Assembly: GCF_031082405.1 (NCBI RefSeq)
Contig: NZ_JAVHJU010000067.1
Location: 310,001-374,000 of the forward strand
Length of the DNA: 64,000 nucleotides
Source: Amycolatopsis sp. A133
GTDB lineage: Bacteria; Actinomycetota; Actinomycetes; Mycobacteriales; Pseudonocardiaceae
Direction of reading: 5' to 3'
Part shown: positions 18,451 through 26,567 of the stretch, in pieces
Numbering within the stretch: position 1 is the stretch's first letter
Layout of the letters: every line of letters starts with the position of its first letter
Notes under the pieces: model-generated
What the model was told of the DNA's origin: nothing
What the model saw: the letters and a program-made list of their open reading frames with translations, nothing else
Database searches by the model: none
Translations under genes and position numbers: made by a program

Positions 18451-18523
18451 TCATCCACAGCTTTTCCACCGCTCCTAGCAGCGCTCTGTGGATAACTCGG
18501 CACTTCTTCCACAGTTGTGCACA
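18451..18523. promoter_or_regulatory. Cluster of DnaA-box-like 9-mers between cwlM and the GNAT gene
   Basis: Three 9-mers lie within 73 bp: TCATCCACA (18451-18459, one mismatch to TTATCCACA), TGTGGATAA (18487-18495, perfect TTATCCACA on the minus strand) and TTGTGCACA (18515-18523, one mismatch to TTGTCCACA). The place is non-coding and about 10 kb from dnaA. Possible roles are DnaA titration or local control; this is inference. Confidence 0.45.
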
Positions 18524-18551
18524 CCGTGTTCCGGGCACGCCGAAGCACAGG

Positions 18552-18565
18552 CGCAAACGTTTGCG
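18552..18565. repeat. 14-bp palindrome shared with cca
   Basis: CGCAAACGTTTGCG is a perfect palindrome just beyond the 3' end of the GNAT gene and is identical to the core of the 20-bp palindrome at 5571-5590. It resembles LacI-type operators, but it sits at a gene end, not a promoter. Function unknown. Confidence 0.55.
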
Positions 18566-18574
18566 GATCAGGAA

Positions 18575-19219
18575 TCAGGCGCGGCCGAGGCTCGGCTCGG
18601 CGGTGGTGATCGTCACCTGGCCGAGCAGCTTTTCCAGCGCCGCCTCGACGTCTTCCTTCCAGGTGATCGCCGAACGGAGCTCGAGCCGCAGGCGCGGCCA
18701 CTTCTGGTGCGGGCGAACCGTCTTAAAGCCGACGCTCTGCAGGAAGGCCGCCGGCAGGACGCAGCTGTGGCCGCCGTCCGGGTCGGCTTCGTCGGGACGA
18801 GCGTCGCCGAACGCCTCGATCGCGCGGACCCCGCGCTTGGTCAGGTCCTTGGCGACCGCCTGGACCAGCATCCGGCCGAGACCGCCGCCGCGGAACTCCG
18901 GCAGCACCTGGAACGCCGTCAGCAGGACGGCGTCCGCGCTCGGCGGCGACGTCGGGAAGGCCAGTGCGCGCGGGACGGCGTTCGGCGGTGCGTACAGCAC
19001 GAACCCGACCGGCAGCGTGTCGCTGTAGACGATGCGGCCGCAGGACCCCCACTCGAGCAGCACGCTCGAGACCCAGGCTTCCTTCTCGACCTCGGTGGCG
19101 CCGAACTCCTCGGCCTGGTGCTTGAGGTGGGGGGCGAGTTCCCAGTAGACGCACCGGCGGCAGCTCTTCGGCAGGTGCTCGAGGTTGTCCAGTGTGACGC
19201 CCACGACGCGACGCGACAC
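18575..19219 (-). CDS. GNAT-family N-acetyltransferase
   Basis: From GTG 19219 (GGGGAGGT just upstream) this gives 214 residues; a longer open frame to 19282 lacks a ribosome-binding site. The acetyl-CoA-binding motif A is visible as EFRGGGLGRML. A short Cys pair near the N-terminus (SCRRCVYWE) is unusual for a GNAT and could bind metal. It sits where mycobacteria have the conserved Rv3916c between cwlM and parB. It should transfer acetyl groups to an amine, but the substrate is unknown. Convergent with cwlM. Confidence 0.82.
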   Translation of the reverse strand: MSRRVVGVTLDNLEHLPKSCRRCVYWELAPHLKHQAEEFGATEVEKEAWVSSVLLEWGSCGRIVYSDTLPVGFVLYAPPNAVPRALAFPTSPPSADAVLLTAFQVLPEFRGGGLGRMLVQAVAKDLTKRGVRAIEAFGDARPDEADPDGGHSCVLPAAFLQSVGFKTVRPHQKWPRLRLELRSAITWKEDVEAALEKLLGQVTITTAEPSLGRA

Positions 19220-19430
19220 CTGCGACCTCCCCTGCCCAGCGCTCCGACCGGCTGCCCGGTCGTCGAACCGCGCGAAAACCACGGCACGAACACGGGAGCC
19301 ACGGTCGAGGATAGGCCGATGTGACGAGCACCGGAAGGCCAGGGGGTCCTGATGGGTGCCCGGTTACACTCGATGGATCTACCAGCTCCCGCGGGAGTGA
19401 CCGTGTCCGCCTAGCCCCGGGTGAACGTCG

Positions 19431-20786
19431 ATGACCGAGAACCGCCCCAGCAAGCCGCACAGTGGCCGACCAAACCCCAGTGGCCGACAAAGCCCCAGCG
19501 GCCGCCAGAACCTCGACCCGCACCTGGAGCGGTACGCCGCCCGCACCGCGGGGATGACCGCCTCCGAGATCCGGGCGCTGTTCGCGGTGGCCAGCCGGCC
19601 CGAGGTGGTTTCGCTGGCCGGCGGCATGCCGAACCTGGCCGCGCTCCCGCTCGACACGCTGTCGGCGCAGGTGGCGGAGATCATCGCCGAAGACGGTCTG
19701 GTCGCGCTGCAGTACGGCTCGGCGCACGGCGTCCCGGTGCTGCGTGAGCAGATCTGCGAAATCATGGCCCTGGAGGGCATCAAGGCGCACCCGGACGACG
19801 TCGTGGTGACCGTCGGCTCCCAGATGGGCCTGGACATGGTCACCCGGCTGTTCTGCGACCCCGGTGACGTCGTGATCGCCGAAGGTCCTTCGTACGTCGG
19901 CGCGCTGGGGTCGTTCGCCGCGTACCAGGCGCAGGTCGTGCACGTGGCGATGGACGAAAACGGCCTGGTGCCGTCGCTGCTCCGCGAAGCGCTCGACCGG
20001 ACCGAGAAGGCCGGCCGCCGGGTCAAGTTCCTGTACACGATCCCGAACTTCCACAACCCCGCCGGCGTCACGCTGGCCGTCGAGCGCCGCGCGGAGATCC
20101 TGGAGATCTGCCGCGACCACGGCGTCCTGGTTGTCGAAGACAACCCGTACGGGTTGCTCGGCTTCGACGGCCAGACGTACCCGGCGCTGCGGTCGACCGA
20201 TCCCGACAACGTCGTGTACCTCGGCTCGTTCTCCAAGACGTTCGCCTCCGGCCTGCGCGTCGGCTGGGTGCTCGCGCCGCACGCGGTGCGCGAGAAGCTC
20301 GTGCTCGCCGCGGAGTCGGCGACGCTGTGCCCGCCGACGTTCAACCAGATGATCGTCTCGCGCTACCTGGCCACGCACGACTGGAAGGGCCAGATCAAGA
20401 AGTTCCGCGAGAACTACCGCGAGCGGCGCGACGCGATCCTGTCCGCGCTCGACCAGTACCTGCCCCCGGGCTGCTCGTGGACCAAGCCGGACGGCGGCTT
20501 CTACGTCTGGGTGACGGTGCCGGAAGGCGTCGACACGAAGGCGATGCTGCCGCGCGCGGTGACCGCCCGGGTGGCGTACGCGTCCGGCACCGGTTTCTAC
20601 GCCGACGGCTTCGGCAGCCGCCAGATGCGGCTGTCCTACTGCTACCCGACGCCGGAGCGGATCCGCGAGGGCGTGCGGCGGCTGGCCGCCGTGCTGGAGT
20701 CCGAAATGGACCTCGCTCGCACCTTCGGTAACGTGAGCGCGCGCCAGATCCAGGGACCGCCGAACCCGTCCCCGGACACGGTTTGA
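19431..20786 (+). CDS. PLP-dependent class I/II aminotransferase
   Basis: This 451-residue enzyme has the fold-type I aminotransferase motifs: SLAGGMPN near the N-terminus, IPNFHNPAG, VEDNPYG and the PLP lysine K269 in SFSKTFASGLRVGW. These resemble the 2-aminoadipate/valine transaminase-like group (also the C-terminal domain of MocR regulators, though there is no DNA-binding domain here). The first ~30 residues are a Ser/Pro/Arg tail (HSGRPNPSGRQSPSGRQ) with a short internal repeat. It starts about 210 bp from the divergent GNAT gene and runs 28 bp before the ATP-grasp gene, probably as one operon. Confidence 0.88.
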   Translation: MTENRPSKPHSGRPNPSGRQSPSGRQNLDPHLERYAARTAGMTASEIRALFAVASRPEVVSLAGGMPNLAALPLDTLSAQVAEIIAEDGLVALQYGSAHGVPVLREQICEIMALEGIKAHPDDVVVTVGSQMGLDMVTRLFCDPGDVVIAEGPSYVGALGSFAAYQAQVVHVAMDENGLVPSLLREALDRTEKAGRRVKFLYTIPNFHNPAGVTLAVERRAEILEICRDHGVLVVEDNPYGLLGFDGQTYPALRSTDPDNVVYLGSFSKTFASGLRVGWVLAPHAVREKLVLAAESATLCPPTFNQMIVSRYLATHDWKGQIKKFRENYRERRDAILSALDQYLPPGCSWTKPDGGFYVWVTVPEGVDTKAMLPRAVTARVAYASGTGFYADGFGSRQMRLSYCYPTPERIREGVRRLAAVLESEMDLARTFGNVSARQIQGPPNPSPDTV

Positions 20787-20813
20787 TTCTTTTGCAGCTA
20801 AGGAGTTCCTACG

Positions 20814-21758
20814 GTGGTTGACCGTACCGTTGCCGTGCTCGCCGGCGGGCTCTCGCACGAACGAGACGTCTCGCTGAGGTCCGGGCGACGGCTCTCCGCG
20901 GCGTTGAAGTCCGAGAGTTTCGGCATCGAAGAGTGGGACACCGACGCGGGACTGCTGGAGCGGCTGCGCACGCAGCGCCCGGACGCGGTGGTCGTGGCGC
21001 TGCACGGCGGCGAGGGTGAGAACGGCTCGGTGCAGACGGTGCTGGAGATGCTGGAGGTGCCGTTCGTCGGCACCGGCTCCCAGGGCTGCCGCCGCGCGTG
21101 GGACAAGCCGACCGCGAAGGCGCTGCTGCAGAACGCCGGGTTCGTGACGCCGGGGTGGGTGGTGCTGCCGCACAGCACGTTCCGCGAGCTGGGCGCCCAG
21201 GCGGTGCTCGACGCGATGGTCGAGCGCCTCGGCCTGCCGCTGATCCTCAAGCCCGATCAGGGTGGCTCCGCGCTCGGCACGCAGGTGGTGCGCGAGGCGG
21301 CCGAACTGCCGGCGGCGATGGTCGGTTGCTTCGCCTACGGCGACACGGTCCTCGCGGAGCGGTTCGTGGACGGCGTCGAGGTGGCCGTGACGGTCATCGA
21401 GGGCGAGGACGGGCCCGAGGCCCTCCCCGCGGTCGAGATCGTCCCGGAGAACGGCGTGTACGACTACACGGCCCGCTACACGGCCGGCCTGACCGACTTC
21501 TTCACCCCGGCCCGGCTCGACGACGCCGCGGCCAAGGCGGTGGCCGAACTCGCGGTCGCCGCGCACCGCGTCCTCGGGCTGCGAGACATCTCCCGCACCG
21601 ACGCGATCGTCGCCCCGGATGGCACGGTTCACTTCCTCGAAGTGAACCCGTCGCCGGGTCTCACCGAGACGTCCACGGTCCCGATGGCCATCGACGCGGC
21701 GGGCAAGTCGCTCGGCACGGTGTTCGCCGAACTGATCGCGCGGGCCGTCTCCCGCTGA
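20814..21758 (+). CDS. D-Ala-D-Ala ligase-like ATP-grasp enzyme
   Basis: The 314-residue protein has the layout of Ddl: an N-terminal VLAGGLSHERDVSLRSG, the ATP-grasp loop with LKPDQGGSALG, and a C-terminal Mg2+ site with EVNPSPGLTETS. Ligases of this family join two amino acids with ATP hydrolysis. It departs from housekeeping Ddl in the GSALG loop (usually GSSxG) and sits beside an aminotransferase and the parAB locus, so it may be a paralogue with another substrate. GTG 20814 follows AAGGAG. A strong terminator follows. Confidence 0.82.
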   Translation: MVDRTVAVLAGGLSHERDVSLRSGRRLSAALKSESFGIEEWDTDAGLLERLRTQRPDAVVVALHGGEGENGSVQTVLEMLEVPFVGTGSQGCRRAWDKPTAKALLQNAGFVTPGWVVLPHSTFRELGAQAVLDAMVERLGLPLILKPDQGGSALGTQVVREAAELPAAMVGCFAYGDTVLAERFVDGVEVAVTVIEGEDGPEALPAVEIVPENGVYDYTARYTAGLTDFFTPARLDDAAAKAVAELAVAAHRVLGLRDISRTDAIVAPDGTVHFLEVNPSPGLTETSTVPMAIDAAGKSLGTVFAELIARAVSR

Positions 21759-21771
21759 CCCCCCGCACGCG

Positions 21772-21806
21772 AAAGGCCACTACCGAGGTTCGGTGGTGGC
21801 CTTTTT
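21772..21806 (+). terminator. Rho-independent terminator
   Basis: A 13-bp stem (AAGGCCACTACCG with CGGTGGTGGCCTT, one G-U pair) closes a 5-base loop and is followed by a T run. It ends the aminotransferase-ligase operon and stands between the convergent ligase and parB genes. Confidence 0.85.
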
Positions 21807-21891
21807 CGTGTCGCGAGTGGTGATCACCAGCTGTGTCCGTCACGGCTCCGATGAGCAATCATCACCGTGACGAAACACCCCGGGGTGATCC

Positions 21892-22893
21892 CTAATCGGA
21901 TTTCGGTGTCCGATTTGCCTCATTCGCGTCGATGATCGAGACGATCCGCTCGAGGTCGTCGACCGAACCGAATTCGAGCACGATCCGGCCTTTGCGCCGG
22001 CCGAGGTCGACCTTCACGCGGGTGTCGAAGCGGTCCGAAAGCCGGTTCGCGAGTTCCTGCAACCCCGGCGCCTGGATCGGCTTGCGGGGTGCGGCCTTCG
22101 GCTTGGCCGGCTTCTCGCTCTTCTTGAGCGTGACGGCTTCCTCGGTCGCCCGGACCGACATGCCCTCCGCGACGATCCGCGCGGCGAGCTCCTCCTGGCT
22201 TTCGGCGTCCTCCAGCGACAGCAACGCGCGCGCGTGCCCGGCCGAGAGGACACCCGCGGCCACCCGGCGCTGCACCGGGAGGGGGAGCTTGAGGAGGCGG
22301 ATCGTGTTGGTGATGACCGGGCGGCTGCGGCCGATCCGGCTCGCCAGTTCCTCGTGGGTGACCGCGAACTCGTCGAGCAGCTGCTGGTACGCCGCCGCCT
22401 CTTCGAGCGGGTTCAGCTGGACGCGGTGGATGTTCTCCAGGAGCGCGTCGCGCAGCATCGACTCGTCGGCGGTCTGCCGGACGATCGCCGGGATCGCTTC
22501 GAGCTCCGCCTGCTGCGAAGCGCGTAGCCGCCGCTCGCCCATGACGAGCTCGTACTCGTCGTTCCCGAGTTCGCGGACGACGATGGGCTGCATGAGCCCG
22601 AACTCGCGGATCGAGTGCTCGAGTTCGGCGAGCGCGTCTTCGTCGAAGACCTGCCGCGGCTGCTTCGGGTTCGGCTTGATCGAACCGACGGGGATCTCGC
22701 GGTAGACGGCGCCGGCGACCTCCCCGCTGTGCTGCTTCGCCTGGCCGTTCGCCGCGAACCAGCCCTTGTCCTCGGCCGCCTTCTTTTCGGCCGCCGCCGC
22801 GTCGCCGGGCGCGGGCAGGGGACCCCCACCGGTGGGTCCGGTCGGGATCAGGGCGGCGAGGCCGCGCCCCAGCCCTCCTCGACGCTCGGTCAT
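21892..22893 (-). CDS. parB: Chromosome partitioning protein ParB
   Basis: ParB is a CTPase that loads at parS sites and spreads to organise and segregate the origin. The 333-residue protein begins with the typical GLGRGLAALIP, then the CTP-binding core (QPRQ, GERRLRAS and ENIHRVQLNPLEEA), a helix-turn-helix region (ELASRIGRSRPVITNTIRLLKLP) and a C-terminal dimerisation domain after a basic linker. It overlaps parA by 4 bp. Candidate parS sites lie at 23866, 24597 and 24705. Confidence 0.97.
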   Translation of the reverse strand: MTERRGGLGRGLAALIPTGPTGGGPLPAPGDAAAAEKKAAEDKGWFAANGQAKQHSGEVAGAVYREIPVGSIKPNPKQPRQVFDEDALAELEHSIREFGLMQPIVVRELGNDEYELVMGERRLRASQQAELEAIPAIVRQTADESMLRDALLENIHRVQLNPLEEAAAYQQLLDEFAVTHEELASRIGRSRPVITNTIRLLKLPLPVQRRVAAGVLSAGHARALLSLEDAESQEELAARIVAEGMSVRATEEAVTLKKSEKPAKPKAAPRKPIQAPGLQELANRLSDRFDTRVKVDLGRRKGRIVLEFGSVDDLERIVSIIDANEANRTPKSD

Positions 22894-23834
22894 GTCGAAC
22901 TACCCTTCTCCATCAGTGCGCCGCGCTCGGCGATCTCCTTGGCCGCGTCGACGTAGCTCAGCGCCCCGCGCGAACCAGGATCGTAGGCGAGCACGGTTTG
23001 GCCGTACCCGGGCGCCTCGGACACCTTCACGCTGCGGGGGATGACGGTCTTCAGCACGGTGTCGCCGAAGTGGTTCCGCACCTCGTTCGTCACCTGGTCG
23101 GCCAGCTTGGTCCGGCCGTCGTACATGGTGAGGAGGATCGTCGAGACGCGGAGTTCGCGGTTGAGGTGCTGCTGCACGAGCTCGATGTTGCTCAGCAGCT
23201 GCCCGAGCCCTTCGAGCGCGTAGTACTCGCACTGGATCGGGATGAGCACCTCCTGCGCGGCGACCATCGCGTTGACCGTCAGCAGACCCAGCGACGGCGG
23301 GCAGTCGATGAGGACGTAGTCGACGCCGATCTCGTCGAGGATCTCCGAGGAGATGGCCTCCTTGAGCCGGGACTCGCGGGACGCCATCGAGACGAGCTCG
23401 ATCTCGGCGCCGGCGAGGTCGATCGTCGCGGGGACGCAGAAGAGGTTGGGGGACTGCTCGGTCGGCTGGGCCGCCTCCGCGAGCGTCACCTCGCCGATGA
23501 GCACCTCGTAGATGGAGGGCGTCCCGGACCGGTGGTCGACGTCGAGCGCGGTGCTCGCGTTGCCCTGCGGGTCGAGGTCGACGACGAGCGTCTTGAGCCC
23601 GTGGACGGCGAGCGCGGCAGCCAGGTTGACCGTGCTGGTGGTCTTGCCGACGCCGCCCTTCTGGTTGGCAACGGTCAGCACGCGCCGACGCCCGGGGCGG
23701 GGGAGCGTCCGCTCCGGGTGCAGCAGACGCGCGGCGCGGGCGGCTTCTTCGGCGATCGGCGTCCAGCCCACGTCGTGGCTGGTCTCCGTGGAGTCGGACG
23801 GCGGGGGATTCACCGGTCTCGACACCTCCTCCAT
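22890..23834 (-). CDS. parA: Chromosome partitioning ATPase ParA
   Basis: ParA is a Walker-type ATPase that drives ParB-bound origins apart. The 314-residue frame has the deviant Walker A QKGGVGKTTS, Walker A' (LVVDLDPQGNAST), Walker B (YVLIDCPPSLG) and the basic DNA-binding region. ATG 23834 is followed at once by GGAGGAGG, so the real start may be GTG 23813, 7 codons later. A near-consensus parS lies 32-45 bp upstream of the ATG. It overlaps parB by 4 bp. Confidence 0.97.
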   Translation of the reverse strand: MEEVSRPVNPPPSDSTETSHDVGWTPIAEEAARAARLLHPERTLPRPGRRRVLTVANQKGGVGKTTSTVNLAAALAVHGLKTLVVDLDPQGNASTALDVDHRSGTPSIYEVLIGEVTLAEAAQPTEQSPNLFCVPATIDLAGAEIELVSMASRESRLKEAISSEILDEIGVDYVLIDCPPSLGLLTVNAMVAAQEVLIPIQCEYYALEGLGQLLSNIELVQQHLNRELRVSTILLTMYDGRTKLADQVTNEVRNHFGDTVLKTVIPRSVKVSEAPGYGQTVLAYDPGSRGALSYVDAAKEIAERGALMEKGSST

Positions 23835-23865
23835 CTAGACGTCTGGTCGGTGGTCGAGTCGCGTC

Positions 23866-23879
23866 GTTTCACGTGGAAC
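23866..23879. promoter_or_regulatory. parS site (one mismatch) upstream of parA
   Basis: GTTTCACGTGGAAC differs at one base from the parS consensus GTTTCACGTGAAAC. It lies between rsmG and parA, so ParB binding here could also affect parAB transcription. Confidence 0.8.
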
Positions 23880-23890
23880 ATCGCGGCCCG

Positions 23891-24574
23891 TTAACGCTTC
23901 CTGCTCCGCGCCTTCGGCTTGCTTCCCGCTGGGAGGCGACGGATCTTCACGACCGTGCTGGGCACCTCGAGCACCGCCGCACCACACTCGACGATCAGGG
24001 GATCGGCTCCGCCGGCCTTGCGGATGGCGGCGCCGTCCCGCTCGATTTCGTCCGCCGCGCTGGCGCCCTTGAGGGCGACCAGGAAGCCATCGGGTCGGAC
24101 CAGCGGCAGGCACCAGTCCGCGAGACGAGCGAGCGGGGCGACCGCGCGAGCGGTGACGATGTCGGCGCCACCGAGCTGCTCACGCACAGGCCGCTCCTCC
24201 GCGCGTCCACGGACGATGGTGATCGGGAGTTCCAGCTTCTCGGCCACCTCGGCCAGCCAGTCCACCCGGCGGGCCATCGGTTCGAGCAAGACGATATCGA
24301 GGTCCGGTCGCGCGATCGCCAGCGGTACACCCGGAAGCCCGGCTCCCGACCCGACGTCGACCACTCGGGCACCTTCGGGCATCTGCTCGCCGATCACCGC
24401 CGAGTTCAAGACGTGCCGTTCCCACAGCCGCTCGACTTCCCGGGGACCGATCAGCCCCCGCTCAACGCCGTGGCGCTCCAGGAGTTCGACGTACCCGGCC
24501 GCTTGGTCGAGGTGCTCACCGAACACTCGCTCCGCCGCGGCCCGCACCGCCCCCGCGGCTTGCTCCAAGCTCAC
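23891..24574 (-). CDS. rsmG: 16S rRNA (guanine-N7) methyltransferase RsmG
   Basis: RsmG methylates G527 of 16S rRNA in the streptomycin-binding region. The 227-residue protein from GTG 24574 has SAM motif I (VVDVGSGAGLPG) and the family segments REVERLWERHVLNS and TARAVAPL. The open frame runs to 24826 but would read through two parS sites; GTG 24574 with GAGGAG upstream fits the family length. It has a basic tail (KPKARSRKR). It is the first gene of rsmG-parA-parB, the standard order, and a perfect parS lies 23-36 bp upstream. Confidence 0.93.
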   Translation of the reverse strand: MSLEQAAGAVRAAAERVFGEHLDQAAGYVELLERHGVERGLIGPREVERLWERHVLNSAVIGEQMPEGARVVDVGSGAGLPGVPLAIARPDLDIVLLEPMARRVDWLAEVAEKLELPITIVRGRAEERPVREQLGGADIVTARAVAPLARLADWCLPLVRPDGFLVALKGASAADEIERDGAAIRKAGGADPLIVECGAAVLEVPSTVVKIRRLPAGSKPKARSRKR

Positions 24575-24596
24575 TCCGTCTACTCCTCGTCCGCCG

Positions 24597-24610
24597 GTTT
24601 CACGTGAAAC
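24597..24610. promoter_or_regulatory. Perfect parS site
   Basis: GTTTCACGTGAAAC matches the bacterial parS consensus exactly. It lies just upstream of rsmG, about 3.4 kb from dnaA. Confidence 0.95.
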
Positions 24611-24666
24611 CGCGCTCGTCCGATTGTCCCCGATGAACCCGAGAAGACGAGCCGACAGTCCGAAGA

Positions 24667-24675
24667 TGTGGACAA
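24667..24675 (-). promoter_or_regulatory. Perfect DnaA box between two parS sites
   Basis: TGTGGACAA is the reverse of TTGTCCACA, the preferred actinobacterial DnaA box. It lies between the parS sites at 24597 and 24705 in the rsmG upstream region. Confidence 0.6.
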
Positions 24676-24704
24676 CTCCACTCAGGCGGCGGCCGCCGTG
24701 GACC

Positions 24705-24718
24705 GTTCCACGTGAAAC
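24705..24718. promoter_or_regulatory. parS site (one mismatch)
   Basis: GTTCCACGTGAAAC differs at one base from the parS consensus and lies 108 bp from the perfect site, in the jag-rsmG gap. Confidence 0.8.
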
Positions 24719-24774
24719 ATCACGCGTGTAATTCGGTGACGCGAGCCAGCGCACGCGGGCCAGCAGACAAAGAA

Positions 24775-24807
24775 GCGGCCCCATCCGAACCAGTCGGATG
24801 GGGCCGC
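24775..24807 (-). terminator. Terminator after jag
   Basis: GCGGCCCCATCCGA and TCGGATGGGGCCGC form a perfect 14-bp stem around ACCAG; read on the minus strand it is followed by TTCTTTGTCT. It ends the rnpA-yidD-yidC-jag transcript, so rsmG-parAB must have its own promoter. Confidence 0.85.
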
Positions 24808-24822
24808 CTCGAGGACCGAAGG

Positions 24823-25389
24823 TCACTCCTCCGGGAAAATCACCACGCGCCGCTTGGGGTCCTCGCCCTCGCTCTCGCTCGTGACGCCCGAGACCGTCGC
24901 CACCGCGTCGTGGACGACCTTGCGCTCGAACGGGCTCATCGGCTGCAGCCGCACGCGCTCGCCGCTCTTCAGGACCGACTCCGCCGTCGACCGGCCGAGC
25001 TCCTTGAGTTCCTCGCGGCGGTCCGCGCGCCAGCCCGCGATGTCCAGCATCAGGCGGCTGCGGGAGCCCGTCTCCTGCTGGACCGCCAGGCGGGTCAGCT
25101 CCTGCAGCGCCTCGAGCACCGTGCCGCGCGGGCCGACGAGCTTCTCGAGGTCCTCGCCGCCGTCGATGCTGACGATCGCGCGGCCGGCTTCCACGTCGAG
25201 GTCGATGTCACCGTCGTAGTCGAGCAGGTCCAGCAGGCGCTCGAGGTAGTCGCCGGCGATGTCGCCCTCCTGGACGAGGATGTCGTCACCGCCCGACTTC
25301 TGCTCGCCCCCTGCGTCCGCCGAAGCGGCCTCCTCCGGGGTCACGTCGTCCTTCTCGGCGTCGATCGTGTCGATCGTCTCCGACATCAT
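24823..25389 (-). CDS. jag: Jag/KhpB-type R3H RNA-binding protein
   Basis: This 188-residue protein has an acidic N-terminus, a KH-like middle domain (LVGPRGTVLEALQEL) and a C-terminal R3H domain (SPFERKVVHDAVA, then RRVVIFPEE). Jag proteins bind RNA and are encoded beside yidC in most bacteria, as here (27 bp apart). The frame begins ATG-ATG; the second ATG is better spaced from GAGAGGAG. The N-terminal jag domain of Firmicutes is absent, as is usual in actinobacteria. Confidence 0.92.
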   Translation of the reverse strand: MMSETIDTIDAEKDDVTPEEAASADAGGEQKSGGDDILVQEGDIAGDYLERLLDLLDYDGDIDLDVEAGRAIVSIDGGEDLEKLVGPRGTVLEALQELTRLAVQQETGSRSRLMLDIAGWRADRREELKELGRSTAESVLKSGERVRLQPMSPFERKVVHDAVATVSGVTSESEGEDPKRRVVIFPEE

Positions 25390-25416
25390 TCGTCTCCTCT
25401 CCGAACCGGTCGCGCC

Positions 25417-26562
25417 TCAGCGGCGCTTCCGGCCCGACTTCCTGGTCGAGTCTTTGAGAAGGCCCGGCACGCCCGTGCCGTTGTCCTTCGAGCCGTTGGT
25501 GTCGGCGGCCGGAGCCGGGTCCGCCACGGTCGCGCCGTCCGCCTTGGCGGCGGCGGCAGCGGCGGCGGCCGCCTCCGCGGGCGTGGTCTGCGCGAAGCCA
25601 TGAGCCGAACCGGCCTTGGTGACCTTCTTCTGGGAGCCGCCCTGCGCAGGCTGGTTCTTCTTCTGCTGGACCGGCTTCTGACCGACCTTCGGCGCGGTCG
25701 GCTTCTGGCCCGGCTTCGGCCCGAGCGTCGCGCGCTTCTCAGCGGCCTCCGCCTTGAGGGCCGCCTCTTCCTTGTCGATCTTCGTGTAGACGAGGCGCTG
25801 CTGCATCAGGGTCCAGCCGTTGTTCGCCAGCCAGTAGAAGAGGAGGCCGAGCGGGAACAGCGCACCGAAGACGAGGACACCGAGCGGGAAGATGTACATC
25901 GTCAGCTTGTTCATCATCGCGGTCTGCGGGGTGGCCGACGCGGCGTTCTGCCGGGCCACCGAGTGGCGCGCGGTGAGGTGCGTGGCGATCGACGCGACGA
26001 TCATCAGCGGCAGCGCCACCGGGAGCACGCTCCAGTGCCAGCCGATGTTCGTCGCGCCTCCGCTGACGACACCGACACCGTTGTAGACGGCCTCACCGAG
26101 GTTGACGCCGAACAGCTTCGCGTTGACGTAGGACTCGACGTCGTGCTGCGTGAAGAAGTAGTTCTCGGTCTTCGGACCGCCACCGGGCGGCGGCATCGTG
26201 AACGCGCGGAGGACGTGGTTCAGGCCGATGAACACCGGGATCTGAAGCAGCATCGGCAGGCAGCTGCCGAGCGGGTTGACGCCGTGCTCCTTCTGGAGCT
26301 TCTGCATCTCCGCGGCTTGGCGCTGCCGGTCGCTCGCGTACTTCTTCTGGATCTTCTTCATCTCCGGCGCGAAGTCCTGCATCTTCTTCATCGACCGGAC
26401 CTGGTTCACGAACGGCTTGAACATGATGCCGCGGACCGTGAACGTCAGGAAGATGATGCCGAGGATCCAGGAGATCGCCGCGGCTTCCCCGAAGACGAAC
26501 CCGAAGACCTTGTGCCAACACCAGAGGATGAAGGACACGGGGTAGTAGATGAAATCGAGCAC
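25417..26562 (-). CDS. yidC: Membrane protein insertase YidC
   Basis: YidC inserts membrane proteins alone or with SecYEG. The 381-residue protein has the YidC/Oxa1 core: a first helix with SWILGIIFLTFTVRGIMFKP (the Arg is in the hydrophilic groove), a cytoplasmic coiled hairpin (MKKMQDFAPEMKKIQKKY), and the later helices around LPMLLQIPVFIGLNHVLRA. The C-terminal ~90 residues are low-complexity, Lys/Gln/Ala-rich, ending RKSGRKRR, and could contact the ribosome. It starts 5 bp after the yidD stop, within the rnpA-yidD-yidC-jag operon. Confidence 0.96.
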   Translation of the reverse strand: MLDFIYYPVSFILWCWHKVFGFVFGEAAAISWILGIIFLTFTVRGIMFKPFVNQVRSMKKMQDFAPEMKKIQKKYASDRQRQAAEMQKLQKEHGVNPLGSCLPMLLQIPVFIGLNHVLRAFTMPPPGGGPKTENYFFTQHDVESYVNAKLFGVNLGEAVYNGVGVVSGGATNIGWHWSVLPVALPLMIVASIATHLTARHSVARQNAASATPQTAMMNKLTMYIFPLGVLVFGALFPLGLLFYWLANNGWTLMQQRLVYTKIDKEEAALKAEAAEKRATLGPKPGQKPTAPKVGQKPVQQKKNQPAQGGSQKKVTKAGSAHGFAQTTPAEAAAAAAAAAKADGATVADPAPAADTNGSKDNGTGVPGLLKDSTRKSGRKRR

Positions 26563-26567
26563 TGCTG

